Below, piece after piece: positions 1 to 6,987 of a stretch of DNA of 21,158 nucleotides. Positions within the stretch are counted from its first letter, which is position 1, and the number at the start of each line of letters is the position of its first letter. The notes beneath the pieces were generated by a model that saw nothing but the letters and a program-made list of their open reading frames with translations, was not told where the DNA came from and searched no databases. This stretch comes from Gemmatimonadaceae bacterium. GTDB taxonomy: Bacteria > Latescibacterota > UBA2968 > UBA8231. The translations under genes were made by a program, and so were the position numbers. Location: NCBI GenBank assembly GCA_002726335.1, contig PBSR01000070.1, positions 1 through 21,158 of the forward strand, read 5' to 3'.

Positions 1-2
1 CC

Positions 3-635
3 CTGGCAGACGTGGCTGAGGTCGCCCACGAGCACGGGATCCCCGTCATCGTCGACGCGGCGGCGGAGCTGCCGCCGGTGAGCAACCTGAACGCCTTTCA
101 TGAAGCCGGAGGAGACCTGGTGCTGTTCAGTGGCGGCAAGGACATTGCGGGCCCCAATGACACGGGCATCCTGTGTGGCAAGGCGGAGTGGGTGGCAGCG
201 GCGCGGGGTCAGGCCTTTCCCAACCCGGGCATCGGTCGCCCGCTGAAGGTCAGCAAGGAGCAGATCGTCGGCCTCGTGTTCGCCCTGCGGCGTTTCGTCG
301 CTATGGACGAGCCGGCCCGCCTGGCACGATGGCAGGGCATGGCGGAGCGCATGCGCGACATACTGCAAGGTATCGATGGTGTTGAGGGAGAGGTCGCCTT
401 CCCGACACGCGGTGGCCGGCCCCTCGTCATTCCGCGCACGCGGCTGGCCATCGACGAAGGTGTGGTGGGACGGACCATCCGTGAGTTGGATGATGTTCTG
501 GAGGGGGGCGACCCGGCGGTGGCCGTGTTCGCTGATGCGGCGAACGGGGCAATCTGGCTCAACCCCCAGCATCTGGAGGATGGTGAGGAGGAGCTGGTGG
601 CGGAGCGCGTGGGCGAACTGCTGCGCCGACCATAG
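3..635 (+). CDS. SelA/DgaE-like PLP-dependent enzyme (5' truncated)
   Basis: C-terminal part of a fold-type I PLP enzyme related to selenocysteine synthase SelA and D-glucosaminate-6-phosphate ammonia-lyase (DgaE). The frame is open to the window edge, so the start lies upstream. In the visible 210 residues, VDAAAE near residue 18 supplies the Asp expected to contact the PLP ring nitrogen. LVLFSGGKDIAGP near residue 46 holds the Schiff-base lysine (codon 138-140), in the same setting as the SGDK/SGGK motif of SelA and DgaE. The rest is the small C-terminal domain, ending at TAG 633-635. The next gene starts 13 nt later and is probably co-transcribed. True SelA is unlikely without selenium genes nearby. 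Pairing with an SDR dehydrogenase points to amino-sugar or sugar-acid catabolism, but this is inference and the substrate is unknown. Confidence 0.8.
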   Translation: MADVAEVAHEHGIPVIVDAAAELPPVSNLNAFHEAGGDLVLFSGGKDIAGPNDTGILCGKAEWVAAARGQAFPNPGIGRPLKVSKEQIVGLVFALRRFVAMDEPARLARWQGMAERMRDILQGIDGVEGEVAFPTRGGRPLVIPRTRLAIDEGVVGRTIRELDDVLEGGDPAVAVFADAANGAIWLNPQHLEDGEEELVAERVGELLRRP

Positions 636-648
636 GAAAGGTGTCGCT

Positions 649-1410
649 GTGAGCATCCTCGAGCGGTTCCGGTTGGATGGCAAGGTAGCACTGGTTACCG
701 GCGGTGGTCGTGGCATCGGCCGATCGCTGTCCCAGGCCCTGCACGAGGCCGGAGCCATCACCGTCATAGCCGACATCGATGCGGCGGCGGCGGTGGCTGC
801 CGCACGCGAACTGGGTGGAGAAGAAGGCTTGGGTCTGGGCGTGGACGTGACCGACTCGCAGGCTGTGGCGGGCATGGTCGAGACCGTCGTGCAGCGCTAT
901 GGCCGTATCGACATCGCCGTGAACAACGCCGGGATCGCCCGCAGAGGAGATGCCGAATCGATGCCGGAACAAGTGTGGGATTCGGTGGTGGCAGTAAACC
1001 TGAAGGGTGTCTTCCTCTGTTGCCAGGCGGAGGGCCGGGCCATGCTGGAGGCCGGATCGGGTGCAATCGTCAACGTGGCGTCGATCTCAGCCCGGATCGT
1101 CAACAGACCGCAGAACCAGGTGAACTACAATGCCGCAAAGGCCGGTGTCGTGCAGGTGACGCGCAGTTGTGCCGCCGAGTGGGCAGGCCGCGGTGTGCGG
1201 GTCAACTGCATCAGCCCGGGACACACGGTAACGCCGATGACGGCCCCGGCCATCGACGACATGGGTGACACGTGGCGGGAGAACACCCCCATGGGTCGAC
1301 TCGCAGATCCCACCGATCTCCAGGGGGCGCTGGTGTTCCTGGCTTCCGACGCGGCGAGTTATGTCATCGGCCACGATCTGGTCGTTGATGGCGGTTACTC
1401 GATCTGGTGA
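649..1410 (+). CDS. SDR-family NAD(P)-dependent oxidoreductase
   Basis: Classical short-chain dehydrogenase/reductase of 253 residues, the usual family length. It is cytoplasmic and oxidises or reduces a hydroxyl/keto group. Visible landmarks are the cofactor loop TGGGRGIG (17-24), an Asp at the end of strand beta-2 (D42) suggesting NAD(H) preference, NNAG (92-95), N117, and the catalytic S145, Y160 and K164 (YNAAK). The C-terminal ISPGHTVTPM and VVDGGYSIW segments are family-typical. GTG at 649 is chosen because AGGAAAGG lies 7 nt upstream and the Rossmann strand begins about 10 residues later. The open frame reaches back to 376, but the extra residues look like out-of-frame translation of the previous gene. 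The stop overlaps the cutC start (GTGA), implying coupled translation. The substrate cannot be assigned; a sugar, polyol or gluconate-type substrate is plausible. Confidence 0.92.
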   Translation: MSILERFRLDGKVALVTGGGRGIGRSLSQALHEAGAITVIADIDAAAAVAAARELGGEEGLGLGVDVTDSQAVAGMVETVVQRYGRIDIAVNNAGIARRGDAESMPEQVWDSVVAVNLKGVFLCCQAEGRAMLEAGSGAIVNVASISARIVNRPQNQVNYNAAKAGVVQVTRSCAAEWAGRGVRVNCISPGHTVTPMTAPAIDDMGDTWRENTPMGRLADPTDLQGALVFLASDAASYVIGHDLVVDGGYSIW

Positions 1411-2159
1411 TCAATCGACCCACGTGTGAAGTCTGTGTCGATGGGGTAACCGGAGCGATCGCCGCCCAGAGCGGCGGTGCGCATCGGCTCGAGTTGTGTC
1501 AGACTCTGTCTGTTGGCGGCACGACGCCGAGTGTCGGGTTGATGCGGTCAACGAAGGCGTCGGTCGATCTTCCGGTTCATGTACTGATACGACCCCGCGC
1601 CGGCGACTTCCACTTCGATACCGCGGAGTTCGACGTGATGCGGCGGGATATCGAAGCGGCCGGAGAGAGTGGGGCCGAGGGCGTCGTCATCGGGTCGCTG
1701 GAAACGGATGGCGGACCCGATGTGGAGCGGACGGCGCGGCTCGTCGAGGACGCCCGGCCCATGAGCGTGACGTTTCACCGGGCCTTCGATGTCGTGCCCG
1801 ACGCGGACGCGGCCCTGGAGGGGCTGATCGGCCTGGGCATCGATCGTGTTCTCACCTCCGGACAGGCGTCCAGTGCCTGGGAAGGACGGGGGCTTCTCCG
1901 GCACCTGGTGGACGCGGCGGGAGGGCGGATCGTCATCATGCCGGGCGCGGGCATCGATGAGACCCATGTCGGCGAACTCATACATGAAACGGGCGTGCAG
2001 GAGGTCCACTTCTCGGCAAGGCGCGAGGTAGTCATGGCGACGGGCGATCGCGCGGTAACGATGGGCAATGATGGGTCAGCGGATCGAGTGCGTGGGGTGA
2101 CGGACGCGGAGCGGGTGCGCGCGATCATCGCGGCGGCGTCGGCGGCGTCGGTTCGGTGA
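1407..2159 (+). CDS. cutC: CutC family protein (copper homeostasis / TIM barrel)
   Basis: CutC-family TIM-barrel protein of 250 residues, close to the usual 240-250. Family signatures in order: CEVCVDGVTGAIAAQSGGA (7-25), RLELCQTLSVGGTTPS, VLIRPRAGDFHF, VTFHRAFD, DRVLTSGQ, IVIMPGAGI and EVHFSA near the C-terminus. The family was first linked to copper tolerance, but its enzymatic role remains uncertain. The GTG start overlaps the SDR stop by 4 nt, so it is the third gene of the operon and its job may be metabolic rather than metal-related. Oddly, the last codons (Ala/Ser-rich end) and the stop codon lie inside the first unit of the 52-bp tandem repeat that follows, so the C-terminus may have been reshaped by repeat expansion. 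Confidence 0.93.
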   Translation: MINRPTCEVCVDGVTGAIAAQSGGAHRLELCQTLSVGGTTPSVGLMRSTKASVDLPVHVLIRPRAGDFHFDTAEFDVMRRDIEAAGESGAEGVVIGSLETDGGPDVERTARLVEDARPMSVTFHRAFDVVPDADAALEGLIGLGIDRVLTSGQASSAWEGRGLLRHLVDAAGGRIVIMPGAGIDETHVGELIHETGVQEVHFSARREVVMATGDRAVTMGNDGSADRVRGVTDAERVRAIIAAASAASVR

Positions 2160-2300
2160 TCTACTGACGAGCGCGGATTCAGACGCCTCGCCGCCGGCGT
2201 CGGTTCGGCGATCCACTGACGAGCACGGATTCAGACGCCTCGTCGTCGGCGTCGGATCGGTGATCCACTGACGAGCGCGGTTTCAGACGCCTCGGTACGA
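2145..2300. repeat. 52-bp tandem repeat, three units
   Basis: Three head-to-tail units begin at 2145, 2197 and 2249, each opening with GCGTCGG. Shared cores are CACTGACGAGC (unit 1 has CTACTGACGAGC) and TTCAGACGCCTCG; units 1 and 2 differ at a handful of bases and unit 3 diverges after GCCTCGG. Each unit boundary can form a stem GACGCC/GGCGTC with an 8-nt loop (2182-2201 and 2234-2253). Unit 1 includes the cutC stop codon. The array lies between convergent genes, so it could act in transcription termination from both sides, although there is no T-tract. Confidence 0.85.
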
Positions 2301-2350
2301 GATCGCTGCGCGATCTCTACGGAGAGGCAGATCGGGCGCGATCTCTACGG
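2299..2350. repeat. Palindrome with repeated GCGCGATCTCTACGG motif
   Basis: GAGATCGC-TGC-GCGATCTC (2299-2317) is a perfect 8-bp inverted repeat with a 3-nt loop. The 15-mer GCGCGATCTCTACGG occurs at 2308-2322 and again at 2336-2350, just before the rluA stop. A one-mismatch copy lies inside rluA at 2471-2485. This fits a REP-like dispersed palindromic family. Confidence 0.75.
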
Positions 2351-2354
2351 TTCA

Positions 2355-3056
2355 TCAGAAGGGTACAGAGATCTCGAACTCGAGCCAGTTGTCGTTGACC
2401 GGGTGGTGGAAGCTGAGGCTTGTGCTGTGCAGCAGCATGCGGGCGTCGGATCGGTGATCCATAGATCGCTGCGCGATCTCAACGGTCGGCCACGGTCTAC
2501 CATAGAGGCGGTCACCGATGATGGGGTGGCCGATGCCCTCGGGATGGGCGGCGTGGACACGCAACTGGTGAGTGCGGCCTGTGAGCGGGGTGAAACGCAG
2601 GCGGGTTGAGTCGGCGTGGCGTTCGATGACCTCCCAGTCTGTGACGCCCAGCTTGCCGTGCTCGGGATCGAGGATCTGCCGTGGGCGGTCGTCCAGATCG
2701 ACGCGGAAGGCGAGTTCGACGTGTCCCGAGTCCGGTTCCACCATTCCCTCGACGAGTCCGACATAGGTCTTCCGTACCCGGCGCTGTTCAAACTGCAGGG
2801 ACAGGTGGCGGTGCGCCTCCGGGTTGAGTCCCAGGACCATCAGCCCCGACGTTTCCATATCCAGCCGGTGAGCAGCCAGCGAGCCACACGCAGCAGGGAA
2901 GAGTTCCCGCACGCGGGCCACGACACAATCGGCCAGATCCGGTCCCCGTCCAGGAACGGAGAGGAAGTCGGGCTGCTTGTCGACGACGACGAAGCTCTCT
3001 TCCTGGTGCAGGACACAGAGCGGCTGGTGTGTGATGTCGGGCGGGAGGAATCTCAC
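2355..3056 (-). CDS. RluA-family pseudouridine synthase, catalytic domain
   Basis: Catalytic domain of an RluA-type enzyme that isomerises uridine to pseudouridine in rRNA or tRNA. With GTG at 3056 it has 233 residues, near E. coli RluA size. Motifs: SFVVVDKQPDFLSVPGR (21-37), HRLDMETSG with catalytic D66, the FTPLTGRTHQLRVH motif, and GHPIIGDRLYG followed by RMLLH. The GTG overlaps the TGA of the upstream gene (GTGA). The open frame extends to 3182, but that part is out-of-frame translation of the neighbour's conserved end. No strong ribosome-binding site precedes the GTG, so expression probably relies on reinitiation or a -1 shift. In known large relatives this domain is fused to the upstream product. 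Residues 191-205 (TVEIAQRSMDHRSDA) are a repeat-encoded insertion between LYG and RMLLH. Confidence 0.85.
   Translation of the reverse strand: MRFLPPDITHQPLCVLHQEESFVVVDKQPDFLSVPGRGPDLADCVVARVRELFPAACGSLAAHRLDMETSGLMVLGLNPEAHRHLSLQFEQRRVRKTYVGLVEGMVEPDSGHVELAFRVDLDDRPRQILDPEHGKLGVTDWEVIERHADSTRLRFTPLTGRTHQLRVHAAHPEGIGHPIIGDRLYGRPWPTVEIAQRSMDHRSDARMLLHSTSLSFHHPVNDNWLEFEISVPF
2443..2485. repeat. Repeat fragment embedded in the rluA coding sequence
   Basis: Bases 2443-2461 (GCGTCGGATCGGTGATCCA) are identical to 2249-2267 of the tandem array. After one base, 2463-2480 (AGATCGCTGCGCGATCTC) are identical to 2300-2317 of the palindrome, then AACGG matches the tail TACGG with one change. On the - strand the segment is read in frame as about 15 codons (2442-2486) of the pseudouridine synthase. 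Confidence 0.85.
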
Positions 3057-3871
3057 GACACGATGCGGCGAGCCGCTTCCACTCCGCGCAGCAGGAATCC
3101 GAGGATGGGGTAACACTTGCTCCGGCACGAACCGTAACAGACACCCTCCACTCGAGGATGGACGACGGACGGTGATCCCCACCAGAACTCCACCATGCCG
3201 AGGGGCGTCAGCCCACTGCGGATGGCAGCCTGCAGCAGTTTCGGTGCGCAGCAGTCACCCATACCCGTCGGTGGTCTCGGGGCGCCTGTATCGACTTCGG
3301 TGAGGGGAAGGATCTCACCCAGCGCGTTCTCGAAGCGGTAGGCGGCATGGATCCGATCCGTCAGTTCCCGCGACAGGTGGCCGCGCTCGATCTTGATGGT
3401 CTCGATCTCGCGCCGTAACGGCTTGCTGGTGGGTTGGGTCTTCAGCTGATCGATCTGCCGCGTGAGTTCGGCGACGCGGGTTTCGGTCTGCTGCCGTGCC
3501 GAGGCGTACTCGGCTAGATGCCCGCTGGAGGGCACCCATCCGTCGGGGGCTTCCCAGGTCTGCCATTCTCCTGAAAAGGCACGCAGCGTTCCCAGCTGGT
3601 CCTCCGTGTCACGGCACAGCATGACGCCGAACATCTTGCCCGCCGCCGGCTCGCACAGATGAGCGGTGCTGAAACCGACCGTCGCTTCCCGACACTCGTC
3701 CAGGTACCGCTGCAGGCGCTGCGCTTCGGCCATGACGGTGGGCGTGGGCGAGAGGGACAGCTCAACGTCGGTCACGGGGCACCGCCCCGAGTAGGACACA
3801 TCCGGAACATCCAGGGCATCCGGCGGGGGCTCGCCGAGGGCATGGACCAGCGCCCTCGGTGACTTGGTCAC
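3053..3871 (-). CDS. N-terminal accessory domain of a large RluA-type synthase, separate frame
   Basis: 272-residue protein matching, as I recall the family, the N-terminal half of the long (about 550-residue) RluA-type synthases of gammaproteobacteria and Bacteroidetes. Recognisable parts: a charged, helical, probably coiled-coil stretch (about 119-175), GMGDCCAPKLL (203-213), VEFWWGSP (227-234) and a Cys-rich CYGSCRSKCYPIL (245-257). The cysteines (207, 208, 245, 249, 253) could bind metal; this is inference. GTG at 3871 overlaps the MFS stop by 4 nt, and its own TGA overlaps the GTG of the catalytic-domain gene by 4 nt. In relatives the two halves are one chain, so this is either a true fission with coupled translation or one gene broken by a -1 frame change at about 3055. 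Confidence 0.75.
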   Translation of the reverse strand: MTKSPRALVHALGEPPPDALDVPDVSYSGRCPVTDVELSLSPTPTVMAEAQRLQRYLDECREATVGFSTAHLCEPAAGKMFGVMLCRDTEDQLGTLRAFSGEWQTWEAPDGWVPSSGHLAEYASARQQTETRVAELTRQIDQLKTQPTSKPLRREIETIKIERGHLSRELTDRIHAAYRFENALGEILPLTEVDTGAPRPPTGMGDCCAPKLLQAAIRSGLTPLGMVEFWWGSPSVVHPRVEGVCYGSCRSKCYPILGFLLRGVEAARRIVS

Positions 3872-5171
3872 AGACGCTCCATGCGGTCCAGCATGGCCCC
3901 CACATCAATGAAGCGCAGCAGAGAGAGGACGAAGAGGCCGACGGCGACGACGATGTAGAACAGGTGGGGATAGGACAGCAACCCCTGCAACGGACCGAAG
4001 AGAGCAGCCCCCCCTGACAGGCCCATGTTGGCCACGGCCATGTAGAGGGAGAACTGCGTGGCGGCCACGCGCTTCCACGAGATCGCCATCATCGTCGCCA
4101 GGAAGGAGATGCTGATGAGGGTGTCGAGGATGTAGTAGGCGCTGATGAAGGCCTGTGCCGGCAGGCGCTGCGACCAGGCAGCGGCGAGCAGAGCCATGGC
4201 GGCGGCGCCTCCGCCCAGCAGCAGGACCCCCGCGGCGATGGTCCGTCGGCGGCCAAGACGCTCCACCAGCCAGCCACCGGCCACCATGCCGAGAACACCG
4301 GAGACGAGACCGGCAGTGGCGGACAACTCCGAAAAGTCGGTGTGGGTCCATCCCATCTCCTGCACGGTGAGCACGGGCAGCAGGGCGTCGACAAAACCGC
4401 GAATCAGGTTGTAGGCAAAGAACACGAGAGTGGCGATCAGACTGACCGGCAGCAGGACCACCCGCAACAGCGATCGTCCGATATCGATCCAGCCCTCCAG
4501 CTGCAGGGAGCGGGACACATCGGAAGCCTGCCCGGCCGTCCACGGCAGCAGGCGTTCTCCCTGGCGTTCCCGGGCCAGCAGCGGCAGCAGCATGACGATG
4601 GCGACAACGAGGGCCTGGGCCAGCAGCGCTGCGCCGAGGCCGTGGCGCCCCCGGCGGTGGCGCCGGCCACACCCAGTCCCTTGCCGCCCCACATGAAGCC
4701 ATTGGCCTTGGGCTGTTGCTCCACCGGGATGATCTCCACGGCCATGCCGTCGACGGCGACATCCTGGAAGGCAGTGAAGAAATTGGTGAGAAATCCGAGA
4801 GCGGTCAGGGCGAACAGGTGCTGCATCGGGTCGGGTGTCAGGGCCATGATCACAGAGGTAGTGACCATACCCGCCTGCGCCAGCAGGATCCATGGCCGCC
4901 GGCGCCCCATCACGAGGTAGCTCCAGCGGTCCATGATGGGACCGTTGATCAGCTTCAGGCTCCAGGGCAACAGGATGATGCCCATGTACGAGCTGATCTG
5001 TGTCGGTGTCAGCCCCTGCTCTGCCATGTAGGCTGGGACGGCGATGGACAGCAGTCCGTAGGGCAGCCCCTGGGCCGCGTACAGCAAGGTGAAGGCGACA
5101 TAGCGGAGGTTCAGGTTCTCCGTCAGGGCAGGCAGGCCGCCGGTGGTGGCCGCAGGTTCGGGTTGGCTCAC
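3868..5171 (-). pseudogene. AmpG-like MFS transporter, interrupted by a -1 frameshift
   Basis: Twelve-helix major facilitator resembling AmpG/PAT-type permeases, inner membrane. The first part (GTG 5171 to about 4650) has AAQGLPYGLLSIAVPAYMA, the loop GPIMDRWSYLVMGRRRPW and FFTAFQDVAVDGMAVE, ending in GGKGLGVAGATAGGAT near residue 175. Reading then turns to Cys/Arg/Pro-rich nonsense, while the -1 frame continues the protein (LGAALLAQALVVAIVMLLPLLA, NLIRGFVDALLPVL, VERLGRRRTIAAG) to TGA 3868-3870. One missing base between about 4635 and 4655, next to a run of five C (4648-4652 on the + strand), would rejoin the frames to roughly 434 residues. Unlike the RluA split there is no start codon at the break. 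It may be a sequencing error, a mutation or frameshifting. The GTG overlaps the secernin-like gene's stop. Confidence 0.82.
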
Positions 5172-6487
5172 GAAGGGATTCCTGCCGGCTGGAACTCCCT
5201 GATCAATTCCTCGGCAGTGGCCAGCATGCGATCGACGGTGTCCGCCATGTAGCCGGACAGCTTCGTCTCTGCCTCGGCAGCATCTCCCGCGTCGATCATC
5301 TGTTTCGTCTCGGCTGCCAAGGTGTAGGCGCTTTGGCGCAGCTGGGTTTCGAATTCATGCCAACGGGCACGGACCGCTTCGACGCGGTGGGGGGCATCCT
5401 CCCGGGCAAGGTGGGCCAGGTCCAGGAAACGCCACCAGGGGCTGTCCGCCGTCGATCGTTCCCCGCCGATGGCCAGTACCTCAGGTAATGCCCCCTGCAG
5501 GAATACGGGAAAGAACGGCGCCTGGCAGGGTGAGTAGAAGCTGCACCAGTAGACGGGCAGACGGGACGCGTCGGCACAGAGGTCGGCCACCAGACTGGCG
5601 GCCGTGTTGCCGCCCTTCGGCCCGTCGTTAAAATGGATACAGATGCCCTTGCCTGTCAGGTCCGTGCGGAAGGGCTCACCCGGTTGCCCGGCGTCCGAGT
5701 GATCGCGGAGCAGAGACATCATCACCGAAGTGTCGATGGAGCCGGTCCGGTCTCCCAGCACGGCACACGAGCGTTTGCGGCGCATGGCGCCGCTGCCCTC
5801 GCTTCGGTCGTTGGCGCTGTAGGCGTCGGCAAAGCTGAAGGCTCCGTCTGCGGAGGACCACCAGCCGCGCTCGACGGCGGTGGACTCGGCCCTGGCCGAC
5901 AGGCACTCGGCGTCGGTCTCGACACTGTAGACATTGCTGATGCCGAGGCCGCCCTCGACACGCTGCACCGCCCACTCGTGTCCCGCCGTCTCGATGACGA
6001 AGGCTTCGCGCGGGTCAGCGACGATGTAGCCGTTGTCGTAGGTGCGCACACCGGCGTCGTTGTCGAATTTGCCCTGGCCGTACTCGTCGATGGCACGGGT
6101 CATCCAGTCCACCGCCTCACGTGCCGTCCGTCCGCGCTCCAGGCCGAGGCGCAGAATCTCCATGCCGATGAGCCGCGATTCCGGGGCACTGTCGAACTTC
6201 GATCCCAGGCCCTCGTTGCCGATGACGACCTGGTGTTCGTTGAAGCCATGCTCGTACCCCCAACACCACCAGGGCCGTGAGCCGACGTGCCGCCAGGTCA
6301 CCTCGACTTCGGGCAGCGAGACGAACTGACACCGTGTCACGCTCCCGGGTTCGTGGTAACGGCGCTCGTGTAGTTCCAGGGGCTGGCATTCATCCCAGGG
6401 GCGATCGCTGTTCTTGGCGAAGAGTGTCTGTCCGTGTGCCGTTGCCGCCGGCAGGGCGACCATGGTGTCACAACCCTTCGGTATCAT
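5168..6487 (-). CDS. Secernin-like peptidase, family C69
   Basis: Intact 439-residue protein of the secernin branch of peptidase family C69 (Ntn-hydrolase fold). The N-terminal GCDTMVALP places the expected nucleophile at C6, followed by the family pattern LFAKNSDRPWDECQ. Further secernin-like segments: RPWWCWGYEHGFNEHQVVIGNEG, GMEILRLGLERGRTAREAV, YGQGKFDNDAGVRTYDNGYIVADPREAFVIETAGHEWAV and a late GGNTAASLVA. Members are dipeptidases or uncharacterised; cleavage to expose Cys6 would be required for activity (inference). ATG at 6487 overlaps the upstream kinase stop (ATGA), and its stop overlaps the MFS GTG. Adjacency to an AmpG-like permease suggests peptide or muropeptide uptake and hydrolysis, but no direct evidence supports this. 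Confidence 0.85.
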   Translation of the reverse strand: MIPKGCDTMVALPAATAHGQTLFAKNSDRPWDECQPLELHERRYHEPGSVTRCQFVSLPEVEVTWRHVGSRPWWCWGYEHGFNEHQVVIGNEGLGSKFDSAPESRLIGMEILRLGLERGRTAREAVDWMTRAIDEYGQGKFDNDAGVRTYDNGYIVADPREAFVIETAGHEWAVQRVEGGLGISNVYSVETDAECLSARAESTAVERGWWSSADGAFSFADAYSANDRSEGSGAMRRKRSCAVLGDRTGSIDTSVMMSLLRDHSDAGQPGEPFRTDLTGKGICIHFNDGPKGGNTAASLVADLCADASRLPVYWCSFYSPCQAPFFPVFLQGALPEVLAIGGERSTADSPWWRFLDLAHLAREDAPHRVEAVRARWHEFETQLRQSAYTLAAETKQMIDAGDAAEAETKLSGYMADTVDRMLATAEELIREFQPAGIPS

Positions 6488-6987
6488 GCGTCTGGATCTC
6501 CTGACGGGAGTCGGATCCGTGCCGTCGTGCCGACACCCGGTTCACTGGTGATGCCGACGCTGCCCCCGTGACGTTGCACGATACTGCGGCACAGCGGCAG
6601 GCCGAAGCGTGCCCGCGTGCGCTCGCCATGGGAGAAGTCGATGTCGAACAGGCCGTCAACTAGGTCAGCTGTCATGCCCCGTCCCGTGTCCTCGATATCG
6701 ATGTGGACGGTCGCCTCTGCTGTCGCCAGACGGATGGTCAACTTGCCTGGACCATCGAAGGACTCGCCGGCGTTACGTATCAACGTCGCCAAGGCCTCGC
6801 TCACGCGCCGGGGATCGATCTCGATGACGAGACCCGGCGCCAGGTCATGGACGACGTCGGTGTCCGGCCGCAGGGCGCCACGCTCGCGATCGACGACGGC
6901 CGTGACCACCTGGGCCAGGTCCACCCGCTGCAGCTCGGCATGGTCCAGTTGTACGAAGCCGCGGATGGAGCTCATGACCTGCATCAA
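6484..6987 (-). CDS. Histidine kinase ATPase half (HATPase_c), split from its sensor half
   Basis: 167 residues carrying the second helix of a kinase dimerisation domain and a complete HATPase_c domain. N box: ALATLIRNAGESFDG; G1 box: IEDTGRGM; G2-like: RARFGLPLCRSIVQRHGG, followed by GTTARIRLP. The apparent start is TTG 6987, overlapping the TGA of the upstream half (TTGA), with a better ATG immediately after (6984). The preceding -1-frame codons read ERLMQVMSSIRGFVQLD, the natural continuation of a kinase dimerisation helix, so the two frames were almost certainly one gene. Separate synthesis and reassembly is possible but unproven. Its stop overlaps the secernin-like start. No response regulator is next to it. 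Confidence 0.78.
   Translation of the reverse strand: MMQVMSSIRGFVQLDHAELQRVDLAQVVTAVVDRERGALRPDTDVVHDLAPGLVIEIDPRRVSEALATLIRNAGESFDGPGKLTIRLATAEATVHIDIEDTGRGMTADLVDGLFDIDFSHGERTRARFGLPLCRSIVQRHGGSVGITSEPGVGTTARIRLPSGDPDA

Noticed and set aside
376..648. N-terminal extension of the SDR
   Set aside because: Out-of-frame translation over the upstream PLP enzyme; a good ribosome-binding site and the normal family start are at 649.
2145..2300. CRISPR array
   Set aside because: The units are contiguous tandem copies with no unique spacers, only three of them, and no cas genes are present.
3057..3182. Upstream extension of the RluA catalytic frame
   Set aside because: This stretch overlaps the conserved Cys-rich end of the N-terminal domain gene, and its translation has no RluA features.
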